From Fastidiosipila sp963510375 (GTDB lineage Bacteria > Bacillota > Clostridia > Saccharofermentanales > Fastidiosipilaceae), in contig CAUPES010000002.1 of the NCBI GenBank assembly GCA_963510375.1, forward strand, positions 75,514 to 139,513: a DNA stretch of 64,000 nt. The letters run 5' to 3'. This document shows, piece after piece, positions 8,598-18,024 of the stretch; the first letter of the stretch is position 1; each line of letters starts with the position of its first letter. The notes under the pieces are model-generated. The model searched no databases. It saw only the letters and a program-made list of their open reading frames with translations, and was not told where the DNA came from. A program made the position numbers and the translations under genes.

Positions 8598-9890
8598 ATG
8601 CAGGAGAGTTTAAAAAGTATTACAGTTTCCCAATTAAACCGTTATGTATTCCGTTTATTAGGAAATCAGTCTGTGCTGCAAAATATTTCTATTGTCGGAG
8701 AATTAAGTAATGTAAAAATCTATTCTTCGGGACACTGGTATTTCAATTTAAAAGATCAAAATGCTCAAGTTTCATGCGTTATGTTTAAGTCTGCTGCGAG
8801 TAGCTTAAATTTTAGACCAAAAGATGGTGACGCTGTAGTTTTAACCGGTAAGGTTTCCCTATATGAAAGAGATGGTAAATTCCAAGTTTATGTAAATAAG
8901 ATGGACTTGGATGGAAAAGGTAATTTGTACTTATTATTTGAGCAACTAAACAAGAAACTGCAAGAAGAAGGTTTATATAGAGAAGAGTTAAAAAAACCAA
9001 TTCCTAAATTTCCGAAAGTTATTGGTGTAGCAACTTCAAGATCAGGAGCTGTTATTCAAGATATTATTAATGTTAGTAGAAGGCGTTGGCCACTTAGCAA
9101 AATTGTGTTGGTTCCTTGTAGCGTTCAAGGAGAAAACGCTGCCCCAACTATAGTTAAGTCTATAGAAAAATTGAATGAAATGAAAGAAGTAGACGTAATT
9201 ATAGTTGGTAGAGGTGGAGGGTCTTTAGAAGACTTGTGGGCCTTCAATGAAGAAATTGTTGCTAGAGCTGTTTTTGCATCGAAGAAACCAATTATATCTG
9301 CAGTAGGACATGAGAGCGACACAACGATCTGTGACTATGTAGCAGATCTTAGAGCACCTACACCTTCGGCAGCAGCTGAAGTGGCTTTGCCAAATCTTAG
9401 TGAGGTTATAGATTATCTGAGGAACAAAGAGATACAGATGTCTAGGCTTTTGTCTGCAAAAGTAGAGTTTGCAGAAACTAAGTTATTTAATCTCGAAGAC
9501 AAATTAGAATATAATATTGTTAATAAAATTAAACTTTTAAATCAGAAGCTTACTCATTTGTCTGAAAATAGATTTTTGCTTAATCCTTATGAGAATTTAG
9601 ATAGAAAAAAAGAATTTGTCGATATTAATGCAGATAAGTTAGAGCAGAGAATGGTCTATCTTCTTAAGGGCAAAGATCAATCTTTGGCTCATAAAATCGC
9701 AAGTCTTGATGCACTTAGTCCATTAAAAGTTTTGGGTAGAGGCTACTCAATGATCACTAGAGCAGGAGAAAGTAAACCGTTAGTATCTACACAAACTATA
9801 AGAAAGAATGAAATATTGGATGTTTTTATGCAAGATGGAAAGTTAGAAGTTGAAGTTTTAGATATAGAGATTAAAGAGGAGGAAAACTAG
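8598..9890 (+). CDS. xseA: Exodeoxyribonuclease VII large subunit
   Basis: Large subunit of ExoVII, which degrades single-stranded DNA in both directions during repair. 430 aa: an N-terminal OB fold (about 8-105, with SSGHWYFNLKD), then the catalytic core with IGVATSRSGAVIQDI, VGRGGGSLEDLWAFNEE and AVGHESDTTICDYVAD, then a coiled-coil C-terminus and the short RGYSMI segment. It ends 1 nt before xseB, so the two subunits are translationally linked. Confidence 0.96.
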   Translation: MQESLKSITVSQLNRYVFRLLGNQSVLQNISIVGELSNVKIYSSGHWYFNLKDQNAQVSCVMFKSAASSLNFRPKDGDAVVLTGKVSLYERDGKFQVYVNKMDLDGKGNLYLLFEQLNKKLQEEGLYREELKKPIPKFPKVIGVATSRSGAVIQDIINVSRRRWPLSKIVLVPCSVQGENAAPTIVKSIEKLNEMKEVDVIIVGRGGGSLEDLWAFNEEIVARAVFASKKPIISAVGHESDTTICDYVADLRAPTPSAAAEVALPNLSEVIDYLRNKEIQMSRLLSAKVEFAETKLFNLEDKLEYNIVNKIKLLNQKLTHLSENRFLLNPYENLDRKKEFVDINADKLEQRMVYLLKGKDQSLAHKIASLDALSPLKVLGRGYSMITRAGESKPLVSTQTIRKNEILDVFMQDGKLEVEVLDIEIKEEEN

Positions 9891-9891
9891 T

Positions 9892-10233
9892 ATGTCAGAT
9901 GAAAAATTTAATATAGATATTGATGAAATGATGAGTGGAAATTTAGAAGATAGTCAAGTTGAGCAGGATAGAATTTCTGATAAAGTTGTAAAGGAAAAGT
10001 CTGAAAGAGGATCTGAATCTGAAAAACCTGACTTTGAAGAATCATTGAAAGAATTGGACAGGATAGTTGAAGAACTTCAACGCAGCGATTTGGCCTTGGA
10101 TAGATCAATGTATTTGTTCAGAAGAGGTACAGAATTAGTGCAGATTTGCAGAGAACAATTAAACGCAGCTGAACATGAAGTTAAAGAACTTTTGGCTGAT
10201 GGTAGTGAAATTGATTATATTCCAGAAAACTAA
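9892..10233 (+). CDS. xseB: Exodeoxyribonuclease VII small subunit (with acidic N-terminal extension)
   Basis: Small ExoVII subunit; several copies wrap the coiled coil of XseA. The conserved part is the C-terminal ~65 residues (FEESLKELDRIVEEL, then LALDRSMYLFRRGTELVQIC). The first ~45 residues are an extra acidic, low-complexity stretch, making 113 aa against the usual ~75-85. GAGGAGG precedes ATG 9892. It starts 1 nt after xseA. Confidence 0.92.
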   Translation: MSDEKFNIDIDEMMSGNLEDSQVEQDRISDKVVKEKSERGSESEKPDFEESLKELDRIVEELQRSDLALDRSMYLFRRGTELVQICREQLNAAEHEVKELLADGSEIDYIPEN

Positions 10234-10301
10234 GAGATTTTTGTAATAAAATAGTTTTGGAACATTAATATAAATGTTTTTGAAAAAAGCGAGGTGGTAT
10301 C

Positions 10302-11159
10302 TTGAAGATTGGTATAGTAGCGGATAAGTTTAAAGACCCAAATTTCTATATTTTAGAAAAAACTGCGAAAATCCTTTCTGAATTAGGAGTAGAAGTAGTG
10401 TATCCAGATCAAAGAGAAGAGCATCGCTATGTTGGTACTGGCTCTGAATTTCAAGATTCATGGGATAACGTAGATATCGCTATTTCAATAGGTGGAGATG
10501 GAACTTTTCTTTACACATGTAGAGAAATATATGGAAAAGATATTCCAATTATTGGTGTAAATAGAGGTTCGTTTGGCTTCTTGGCTGAGATTGATTCGGA
10601 AAAACTGGAAGCTTCATTAAAGAAGTTAATTGCTGGAGATTTTATTAAAAAAAGCAGATTAATGCTAGACGTTAAAGTAATAAACATGGATGGTAATTTA
10701 ATATATCAAGATTACGCTTTGAATGATGCCGTTCTTTATCGAGGTGATATAAGTAGAATCATTCCTTGTGAACTAAACATAAATGAGAGATATATTCAAA
10801 CTATTCCTAGTGACGGCATTATAGTAGCTGGCCCAAGTGGGTCAACTGGGTATGCTTTATCTTGTGGAGGCCCTATAGTAGATCCTGAATTAGATTTATT
10901 GCTTGTTACCCCAATTTCACCGCATACCCTACAAAATAGGACTTATGTTGTTAAAAGTTCAGACTTAGTAGAAATTGCAATAAAAAGTGACTATTTGTAT
11001 CAACCATATCTTAGTGTTGATGGCAGAATAGCAGTTAAGATAAATAATGAACAAAAGATACAGGTACGTAGGGCAGAAAAACAGATGGAGATAATTTGTA
11101 TTGAGGATAAAGAATTTTTCGCCGAGTTGCCAGGCAAGTTGAAGGCGCGAGGGATATAA
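10302..11159 (+). CDS. nadK: NAD kinase
   Basis: Phosphorylates NAD to NADP in the cytosol. 285 aa. The ATP/NAD-kinase signature GGDGTF is at residues 64-69, NDAV follows in the NAD site, and SGSTGYALSCGGPIV is the second conserved block. The start is TTG at 10302, with GAGGTGG directly upstream and no nearby in-frame ATG. The nadK-argR-recN order is common in Bacillota. Confidence 0.95.
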   Translation: MKIGIVADKFKDPNFYILEKTAKILSELGVEVVYPDQREEHRYVGTGSEFQDSWDNVDIAISIGGDGTFLYTCREIYGKDIPIIGVNRGSFGFLAEIDSEKLEASLKKLIAGDFIKKSRLMLDVKVINMDGNLIYQDYALNDAVLYRGDISRIIPCELNINERYIQTIPSDGIIVAGPSGSTGYALSCGGPIVDPELDLLLVTPISPHTLQNRTYVVKSSDLVEIAIKSDYLYQPYLSVDGRIAVKINNEQKIQVRRAEKQMEIICIEDKEFFAELPGKLKARGI

Positions 11160-11191
11160 CAGGTTAGTATATTTTTATAGAGGTATAAATT

Positions 11192-11668
11192 ATGAAATTA
11201 GGTAAACGTGATAGACATAAAAAGATCCTAGAAATTATTAATGACATTGAAATTTCAACTCAAGATGAATTAGTAGAGCAATTAAAAGAAGCTGGATTGA
11301 ATATTACTCAAGCAACTGTATCTAGAGATGTAAAAGAGCTAAATATTGTAAAAGCAAATACAGCTAATGGTAAACAAAAATTTGTTGCTATGCGTTCAGT
11401 CAATGATCCAGGAACAGATAAATTGTTGAAAATATTTTCTGAAGCTGTTGTCTCAAGTGCGCATACAGGTAATTTGGTAATTATAAATACTTTACCTGGT
11501 ATGGGACAGGCATGTGCTTCTGCAATTGATGCTATGCAATCTAATAAAATTGTAGGAACTATCGCAGGAGATGATACAGTTTTTGTAGCAATACATGAAC
11601 ATTATAATGTTGAAGAAATTGAAGAACAAATAATGCAATTTGCAAAAACAGGAGAGTATATAGACTAA
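11192..11668 (+). CDS. argR: Arginine repressor ArgR/AhrC
   Basis: Arginine-responsive hexameric regulator. 158 aa: an N-terminal winged helix (residues ~1-70, TQATVSRDVKELNIVK) and a C-terminal arginine-binding/oligomerisation domain with the GTIAGDDTVFVA motif. No arginine-biosynthesis genes are in the window, so its targets lie elsewhere. The stop TAA shares its last base with the recN start (TAATG). Confidence 0.94.
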   Translation: MKLGKRDRHKKILEIINDIEISTQDELVEQLKEAGLNITQATVSRDVKELNIVKANTANGKQKFVAMRSVNDPGTDKLLKIFSEAVVSSAHTGNLVIINTLPGMGQACASAIDAMQSNKIVGTIAGDDTVFVAIHEHYNVEEIEEQIMQFAKTGEYID

Positions 11669-13347
11669 TGCTGAGCACATTGGACATTAAACATTTTGCA
11701 TTAATAGAGTCTGCTAGCCTTGATCTTAAACCTGGTTTCAACTGTATTACTGGTGAAACTGGTGCCGGTAAGTCACTTTTGCTTGGAGCTATTGAAGCTA
11801 TCACTGGTAAACAAGCAAATAGAGAGCTAATAAGGAAAGGTGCAGACTTAGCTACTGTTGATGCAGTTTACACAGATGTTTATAGCTTATTATCTCGAGA
11901 TGAAGAAATAGAATCTTACTTGGATAAAGATGAAGATCAAATAATTTTATCCAGAGAAATTAGATCTAATGGTAAAAATCTATGCCGAATTAATGGGCGT
12001 CCAGTTACCCTTAGCTTATTAAAGTCAGTAGGTGATAAGCTTGCTGATATCCATGGACAAAATGATAGACAATTAATTTTTGATAAAGATAAGCACTTGG
12101 AATTATTAGATAGATTTGGTCACCAAGAAATTTATCCGGCTTATGAAAACTACCAAAAGGCTTATAAAGCTTTACAAGAAGTTAGACGTCAAGAGAAAAT
12201 TCTGGTTGCAGATCCTGAAGAACGTAAAGCGCTATTAGAGAGCTTAGAGTATCAAATTAACGAAATTGAAGAAGTAAATCCTCAAGTTGGAGAAGATGAA
12301 GTGCTCAGAGAACAAAGGGCACTTTTACAGAATAAAGAAAAAATTAAAACAGCCTTGTTGCAAAGCCTAATTTCTCTAGAGGGTGCTGGTGAGAGCAGTG
12401 GTGCAATTAATCAAATGGAGGAAGTTAGCTCAAATCTTCAAGATTTAAGTATCTGGAATAGTGATTATGAAGGGATTTTGATAGAAACTAATGACCTAAT
12501 TGATAGTATATATAATTTGAAGAATAAACTTCAAGATGATTTAGAGTATATAGAATCACAAGGAAATCAGTTAGATGATATAATTAGACGTTTGGACAAA
12601 ATTTCTAGGCTTAAGAGAAAGTATAATTTTACTATAGAAGCAGTATGGGATTTTCATGATAGAGCAGTTAATAAAAGAAAAGAATTAATAGATGCTGCTG
12701 ATAATGTTGATAAACTTCAAAAGAAAAAAGAGCAAGTCATAAAAATTCTGTATGAAAGAGCGACAATACTGAGTGAGTTGAGAAAAAAGTGGGCAGATAA
12801 ATTACAAGCTGGGATAGAAAAGGAACTAAAAGATCTTGGAATGTCTGCTGCTCGTTTTAAAGTTGAATTTAAGAAATTTTCTTTGTCAGATGCTAAGTCT
12901 TACGGACTTGAAAATGCTGAATTTATGATTGCTTCCAACAAAGGATCTGATTTTAAACCTTTATCAAAAACAGCTTCTGGGGGTGAAGTTTCCAGAGTAA
13001 TGTTAGCTATAAAAGTGATTCTTGCTCAAGCTGATGAACTGCAACTTCTAGTGTTTGATGAAATCGATACGGGAATTAGTGGAGAAACTAGTGCAATTGT
13101 GGCAGAGAAACTTAAACTCCTAGCAAAGAGTCATCAAATCTTATGTGTAACTCACCAGGCACAAATTGCAGCTGTGGCTGATCAACAATTATATATATAT
13201 AAAGCAAGTGATGCTGAGACTACAAAGACATATATTAAACCATTAAACAAAGTAGAGCGTGAGCATGAAATTGCTAGACTTTTGAGTGGTAATTCTGATG
13301 ATGAACAATCCTTGATTTTGGCGAGAAAATTATTAAATAAAGCATAA
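11668..13347 (+). CDS. recN: DNA repair protein RecN
   Basis: SMC-like ATPase that acts early in double-strand-break repair. 559 aa: Walker A GETGAGKS (29-36), QNDRQLIF loop, long central coiled-coil arms (about 155-390), ABC signature SGGEVSRVMLA, and Walker B LLVFDEIDTGISG, followed by THQAQIAA. Length and motif order are typical. Start ATG 11668 overlaps the argR stop by one base, indicating translational coupling. Confidence 0.96.
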   Translation: MLSTLDIKHFALIESASLDLKPGFNCITGETGAGKSLLLGAIEAITGKQANRELIRKGADLATVDAVYTDVYSLLSRDEEIESYLDKDEDQIILSREIRSNGKNLCRINGRPVTLSLLKSVGDKLADIHGQNDRQLIFDKDKHLELLDRFGHQEIYPAYENYQKAYKALQEVRRQEKILVADPEERKALLESLEYQINEIEEVNPQVGEDEVLREQRALLQNKEKIKTALLQSLISLEGAGESSGAINQMEEVSSNLQDLSIWNSDYEGILIETNDLIDSIYNLKNKLQDDLEYIESQGNQLDDIIRRLDKISRLKRKYNFTIEAVWDFHDRAVNKRKELIDAADNVDKLQKKKEQVIKILYERATILSELRKKWADKLQAGIEKELKDLGMSAARFKVEFKKFSLSDAKSYGLENAEFMIASNKGSDFKPLSKTASGGEVSRVMLAIKVILAQADELQLLVFDEIDTGISGETSAIVAEKLKLLAKSHQILCVTHQAQIAAVADQQLYIYKASDAETTKTYIKPLNKVEREHEIARLLSGNSDDEQSLILARKLLNKA

Positions 13348-13411
13348 AAAATTAATATTTTTTTACAGACGATAATACCGATAAAACCAAGATTAGAAAG
13401 ATAATTTTGCT

Positions 13412-14467
13412 ATGTATTTAAATTACAAAGTAGATTCTATATACGATGGAAAAACAGCCCAATTTATTCTAAAGAATGAATTAGGGCTTTCTACTAGAAT
13501 GTGTAATAAAATCAAAATTAATCAAGGCTTAAAAAGAAATAATAGATTTTGTACAAATAAAGATCTTGTAGAAACTGGAGATGTTCTTGAAGTTGAGTTA
13601 AATTTTCCTAATGAATTGATTGGTAATATTGAAAATCCGTACAACATAGAGGTTATTTTCGAGGATGAGTGGTATGTTATTGTTAGCAAACCTGCTTTGT
13701 TACCTACGCATCCCCGCTTTTATGGGGATGATGGCTTATCCACAATATTGACTAAGTATAAGCTTTATCCTGCCAACAGACTAGATGTAGGAACTTCAGG
13801 CTTAGTGATTATGGCTAAAAATTCATATGCTCAAGATATGATAAGTAAAACACCTATAAAAAAAATTTATTTAGCTATGACTCATAATCATTTCCCAGAA
13901 AAAGCTGGAGTAATAACTGCACCTATTGGCAGAGAGGAGAATACAATAATTTTTCGTAAAGTTACTTCTGAGGGAAAGAGTACGTTAACTCACTATAGAG
14001 TCCTTGCGGAGTGGGAAAAATATAAAGCAAGTTTAGTAGCTTTTTTACTAGAAACAGGCAGAACTCATCAAATTAGAGTACATTCTCGCTATTTAAAATG
14101 TCCACTAGTTGGTGATCAATTTTATGGTTGGGAACAATCATATCGTTACTCTAAAGAAATACGAGAAAATGGCAAACTAGGATATTATTTAAATGCAGAT
14201 AGTAGGAACTATCATGACCCTAGTATTACTAGAGATTTCGAGGCGTTAAAGTTAAATAGAGAATTACAAAGACAATTTTTGCATGCTTATATATTGGAAT
14301 TTAATCATCCAATTACTGGTGAAGCTCTATATTTAAAAGCTGAACTAACTAATGACTTGAAAGTTTTATTGTCAAAGATGCAAAAAAATGAAACAGAAAC
14401 TTTGCATTTCGAAAAAATTGATGAACTTCTTCAAATTGAAGTAGAACCAAGTGTTAAAAAAAATTAA
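13412..14467 (+). CDS. RluA-family pseudouridine synthase
   Basis: 351-aa RNA pseudouridine synthase. The catalytic motif is RLDVGTSGLVI with its Asp; the family His before RLD is replaced by Asn (NRLD). The second conserved block, TGRTHQIRVHSRYL, and the GDQFYG segment are intact. An S4-like N-terminal region (about 1-60) is weak. The ~45 C-terminal residues after the core are charged and not family-conserved. It is distinct from the canonical RluD at 17043. The RNA target cannot be assigned from sequence. Confidence 0.87.
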   Translation: MYLNYKVDSIYDGKTAQFILKNELGLSTRMCNKIKINQGLKRNNRFCTNKDLVETGDVLEVELNFPNELIGNIENPYNIEVIFEDEWYVIVSKPALLPTHPRFYGDDGLSTILTKYKLYPANRLDVGTSGLVIMAKNSYAQDMISKTPIKKIYLAMTHNHFPEKAGVITAPIGREENTIIFRKVTSEGKSTLTHYRVLAEWEKYKASLVAFLLETGRTHQIRVHSRYLKCPLVGDQFYGWEQSYRYSKEIRENGKLGYYLNADSRNYHDPSITRDFEALKLNRELQRQFLHAYILEFNHPITGEALYLKAELTNDLKVLLSKMQKNETETLHFEKIDELLQIEVEPSVKKN

Positions 14468-14544
14468 TATCTTCTTGCGAGCTTGTGACGGTCGCATCTT
14501 TGTGAGAAAAGTAAATTATTTTTATCAAATTATCTCTTATTCAT

Positions 14545-14573
14545 TTGCAATACTTACAAATTTTTAATAAAAT
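14545..14573 (+). promoter_or_regulatory. Promoter for RNase Y gene
   Basis: TTGCAA (14545-14550), 17-nt spacer, TAAAAT (14568-14573). It predicts a leader of about 130 nt before the rny start; that leader contains short inverted repeats (for example GAGAT/ATCTC and CAGTT/AACTG). Confidence 0.55.
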
Positions 14574-14713
14574 TAATGTTAGTATTCTATACAAGTGAGA
14601 GATTGAAGAGATCTCAAACTAAATAATAGAGAAAGTTAAACAGTTAATAACTTAAATAATAATAAACTGTGAAATGTACTTTGAAAATTTAATATTTGGA
14701 GGTGATTACCAAT

Positions 14714-16276
14714 ATGGATTTAACGTCTTTGATTATTGGTTTGGTAGTTGGCCTCGCAGGTGGTGTCACATCGATACTGATTTACTATAATTTAGGATTC
14801 AGCAAGAAAAAGACAGAAATTGAAGCTGAAAATGTAAAAGCTAAGAAAAAAGCTGCAACATTATTAGCAAACGCAGAGAAAAATGGCGAAAGTCGCAAAA
14901 GAGAACTGCTCCTGCAGGCAAAAGAAGAAATTCACAAAGCCAAACAAGAATTGGAACGAGATTCTAGAAGTCGTCAAAGTAGCTTAGACAAAGAGAGAAA
15001 TAGAATCGAACAAAAAGAATCTGAAGTTGAAAATCGAGAGAAGAAATTAAATTCTAGGGATGAGAATTTAAGCAGATTGGAAAAGGAAGTTGAGAATCAA
15101 TTAGCTAAAGCGAATGAGTTAGTTGAGAGTCATAATGCTGAGTTAGAGAAGGTTGCTAGCTTGTCTATGGAAGAAGCTAGAGAACAGTTATTAACAACTG
15201 CAGAACAAATCTATCGTAGAGACTTAGCTGCACGATATGTTCAATTAGAAGCTGAGATTGATGAAAAAGCTGATCGATATGCAGAAGAGGTAATTGTAAC
15301 TTCTATGCAACGTTATGCTTCTGACTTTGTTGCAGACAATACAATTTCAGTTGTATCTTTACCAAGTGATGAGATGAAAGGTCGAATCATTGGTCGTGAA
15401 GGTAGAAACATTAAGACTTTCCAAAAAATTACAGGTGTAGATGTCATAATAGACGATACTCCAGAAGCGATTACTTTATCGTGCTTTAATCCGCTTAGGA
15501 GAGAAGTTGCTAAAGTTGCAATGGAGAAGCTTGTTAAGGATGGTAGAGTTCATCCTACAAGCATTGAAGCAGCTGTAGAAAAAGCAGAAAATGAAGTTAA
15601 TAAAACAATCAAAAGTGTTGGTGAAAAAGCCAGCCTAGCAACAGGTCTAGTAGGAATAACTCCTGAAGAGGTTGAATTGTTAGGTAAACTGAACTATAGA
15701 ACAAGCTTCGGACAGAATGTATTACAACACTGTTTAGAAGTTTGTGAATTGTCTGGACTCTTAGCAGCTGAATTAGGATTAGATGTTCAATTAGCCAAGA
15801 GAGCAGGATTATTCCATGATATAGGTAAAGCGTCAGACTTTGAAATGGAAGGATCTCACGTCGAGCTAGGTGTTGAGATTGCTGAACGTAACAATGAAGA
15901 TGAAGTTGTTATTAACACAATTGCTTCACACCATGGTGATACAGAGCCAACCTCTGTAATCGCAGTATTGGTAGCGGCAGCAGATGCATTATCCGCAGCT
16001 AGACCAGGAGCTAGACGTGAAAGTGTAGAAACTTATATGAAGCGTGTACAAGGTCTAGAAGATATTGCTAATAGTTTCTCAGGCATTGAAAAGAGTTATG
16101 CAATTCAGGCCGGTAGAGAGTTAAGAGTTATAGTAAACCCTGAGCAAATGAGCGAAGAGGAAATGAAATTAACTGCTTATGAAATTAGCAAGAGGATAGA
16201 AGAAGAGTTGAATTATCCAGGTCATATAAAAGTTAATATGATCAGAGAAACACGATTCACTAGTCAAGCAAATTAA
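14714..16276 (+). CDS. rny: Ribonuclease Y
   Basis: Membrane-anchored endoribonuclease that starts mRNA turnover and processing in many Bacillota. 520 aa: N-terminal membrane helix (about 3-25), long charged coiled coil (~30-190), KH domain with GRIIGREGRNIKTF (~225-240), HD domain with HDIGKA at ~365, and a C-terminal conserved domain. ATG 14714 is chosen because GGAGGTGA sits 8-11 nt upstream; the TTG at 14696 precedes that ribosome binding site. It is a single-gene unit between its own promoter and a strong terminator. Confidence 0.96.
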   Translation: MDLTSLIIGLVVGLAGGVTSILIYYNLGFSKKKTEIEAENVKAKKKAATLLANAEKNGESRKRELLLQAKEEIHKAKQELERDSRSRQSSLDKERNRIEQKESEVENREKKLNSRDENLSRLEKEVENQLAKANELVESHNAELEKVASLSMEEAREQLLTTAEQIYRRDLAARYVQLEAEIDEKADRYAEEVIVTSMQRYASDFVADNTISVVSLPSDEMKGRIIGREGRNIKTFQKITGVDVIIDDTPEAITLSCFNPLRREVAKVAMEKLVKDGRVHPTSIEAAVEKAENEVNKTIKSVGEKASLATGLVGITPEEVELLGKLNYRTSFGQNVLQHCLEVCELSGLLAAELGLDVQLAKRAGLFHDIGKASDFEMEGSHVELGVEIAERNNEDEVVINTIASHHGDTEPTSVIAVLVAAADALSAARPGARRESVETYMKRVQGLEDIANSFSGIEKSYAIQAGRELRVIVNPEQMSEEEMKLTAYEISKRIEEELNYPGHIKVNMIRETRFTSQAN

Positions 16277-16279
16277 ATA

Positions 16280-16339
16280 AAGGTCGGAAACTCTGACCTT
16301 AACCCCAAAATCCGGAATAACGGATGGAGGGGTTTTTTT
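16280..16339 (+). terminator. Tandem hairpins ending in a rho-independent terminator after rny
   Basis: First hairpin AAGGTC...GACCTT (16280-16300). Second hairpin AACCCC (16301-16306) pairs with GGGGTT (16329-16334) and encloses ATCCG/CGGAT (16310-16314 and 16321-16325), followed by a run of T to 16339. The second is a classic intrinsic terminator. Confidence 0.9.
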
Positions 16340-16440
16340 ATGCTAAAAATCCCAGAACTTAATGAAGTGCTTTATGCGACAAATACTCTTAATTAAGTTA
16401 AAATATAGAACAAGAAATATTATTTAGTAAAGGTATTAAA

Positions 16441-17043
16441 ATGAAAAAAGTATTTAGTGATAGTCAATTAAAAGAATTTAAACCAGAGGTATCTTGGAAA
16501 AAATCTTTTTGGTTTTTGATTTTAGCTGTAATTTTAGTAGCTTTGGATCAAATAAGTAAATTATGGGCAGCTAATAATGTTGAATTACAGAATGGCGGAA
16601 AAATTGAAGTTTTACCAGATTTTTTCCAATTTATATACACATTAAATTCTGGAGCAGCATTTAGTTTTTTGAATAATCAAGAATGGGGAATATACCTTTT
16701 GACAGGAATTTCTGTTGTGACTTCCGTTATTTTTATAGTTCTCGTATTTAAATATAGTAATTGGCCTGCAATTTTCCCGTTCGCACTTACTGTTTTATTA
16801 GCTGGTACAGTTGGTAACTTAATTGATAGGATCAGATTAGGTGCTGTGATAGATTTCTTGGATTTCCATTATAATGGCTGGCATTTCCCAACATTTAATG
16901 TAGCAGATACTTGTATTACTATTTCAGCTGTTATTTTATTTTTCTACATAATGTTCAGATATGACAAAGATCTAGAAAAATATAATTTAAAAATCCAGAA
17001 CAACGTTAGATCAAGTGGTGAGGATAGCTTTAACTTGCAGTAA
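16441..17043 (+). CDS. lspA: Lipoprotein signal peptidase II
   Basis: Membrane aspartyl protease that cleaves prolipoprotein signal peptides; the metal-binding lipoprotein at 36723 is a plausible substrate. 200 aa with four membrane segments. Conserved blocks: ALDQISK in the first segment, LNSGAAFS, GNLIDR with AVIDFLDF, and FNVADTCI; the last two hold the catalytic aspartates. The ~22 N-terminal residues and the C-terminal tail are extra. Its stop overlaps the rluD start by one base (TAATG), a common lspA-rluD arrangement. Confidence 0.95.
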   Translation: MKKVFSDSQLKEFKPEVSWKKSFWFLILAVILVALDQISKLWAANNVELQNGGKIEVLPDFFQFIYTLNSGAAFSFLNNQEWGIYLLTGISVVTSVIFIVLVFKYSNWPAIFPFALTVLLAGTVGNLIDRIRLGAVIDFLDFHYNGWHFPTFNVADTCITISAVILFFYIMFRYDKDLEKYNLKIQNNVRSSGEDSFNLQ

Positions 17044-17975
17044 TGAAAAAACTTATATATGTTAAAAAAAGTGATAAAAGATTAGATAAAACTTTATCAG
17101 ATTTGTTCCCTGAAATATCTAGAAATGAGCTTTCTCAGATGATTAAAGATGGTAAAGTTGTTTCACATGTAGGGACTATGAAGCCTAGTTTTAAAGTCGA
17201 TGAAGACTTGGAGTTAGAAATTGACTTTGATAGTTTGATTGAGCAAAATGATTTAGTTGAAAATCCTCAACCTGAAAATATACCTTTAGACATTATTTAC
17301 GAAGACGAGGATATAATTGTACTTGATAAAAAAGCAGGTATTACAGTGCATCCAGGAGTTGGAAATGAATCAGGAACTCTAGTGAATGCACTCTTAAATC
17401 ATTGCAATGGAAAATTAGCGATGCTAAACGGAAAATCTAGAGCAGGTATCGTGCATAGGTTAGATAAAGACACTTCCGGAATATTACTAGTTGCAAAAAC
17501 AGATGATGCCTTAATTAACTTGCAAGAACAATTTAAAACTAGAGAAATCACAAAAGTTTATGAAGCAATAGTTCATGGTACTTTTAAAGAAAATAAAGGC
17601 TTTATCAATGCTCCAATAGGCAGAAATCCTAAGAGAAGACAAGAAATGTCAGTTCAAGATGAAGGAAAAATTGCAAAAACTGAATTTGAGCTTCTCGGAG
17701 AAAGTAATAATACATCTTATTTAAAAGTTAACTTGTTAACAGGCAGAACTCACCAAATTAGAGTGCATATGAAATATATTAATCATCCTATAGTAGGCGA
17801 TCCTATATATGGATTTAGACATGATAAATTAGCCAAAGAATTATGTTTACATGCAAGAAGTGTTACGTTTAAGCATCCTGTAAACAATAAAGAAATGTAT
17901 TTTGAGTCACCATTGCCAGAGAGAATTATTGCAGTTTTAGAAAAATTAAATTATGAATTAGAATTTATGAATTAA
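17043..17975 (+). CDS. rluD: 23S rRNA pseudouridine synthase RluD
   Basis: 310 aa. N-terminal S4 RNA-binding domain (about 8-75), then the catalytic domain with HRLDKDTSGILLVAK (catalytic Asp near residue 141), GRNPKRRQEM, TGRTHQIRVHMKY and GDPIYG. The family modifies uridines in helix 69 of 23S rRNA in E. coli; the exact positions here are inferred. It is coupled to lspA. Confidence 0.92.
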   Translation: MKKLIYVKKSDKRLDKTLSDLFPEISRNELSQMIKDGKVVSHVGTMKPSFKVDEDLELEIDFDSLIEQNDLVENPQPENIPLDIIYEDEDIIVLDKKAGITVHPGVGNESGTLVNALLNHCNGKLAMLNGKSRAGIVHRLDKDTSGILLVAKTDDALINLQEQFKTREITKVYEAIVHGTFKENKGFINAPIGRNPKRRQEMSVQDEGKIAKTEFELLGESNNTSYLKVNLLTGRTHQIRVHMKYINHPIVGDPIYGFRHDKLAKELCLHARSVTFKHPVNNKEMYFESPLPERIIAVLEKLNYELEFMN

Positions 17976-18024
17976 AGTTTATGAATTAGTATAAGAAAAA
18001 TTTCGAATGAGAGGAGAGAGAAAA

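Noticed and set aside
14468..14520. TGCGA/TCGCA inverted repeat after the RluA-family gene as a terminator
   Set aside because: The 5-bp stem with an 11-nt loop lacks a proper T run, so I do not call it.
16340..16396. 18-codon frame starting with ATG right after the rny terminator
   Set aside because: It begins inside the T run of the terminator, has no ribosome binding site and no recognisable peptide.
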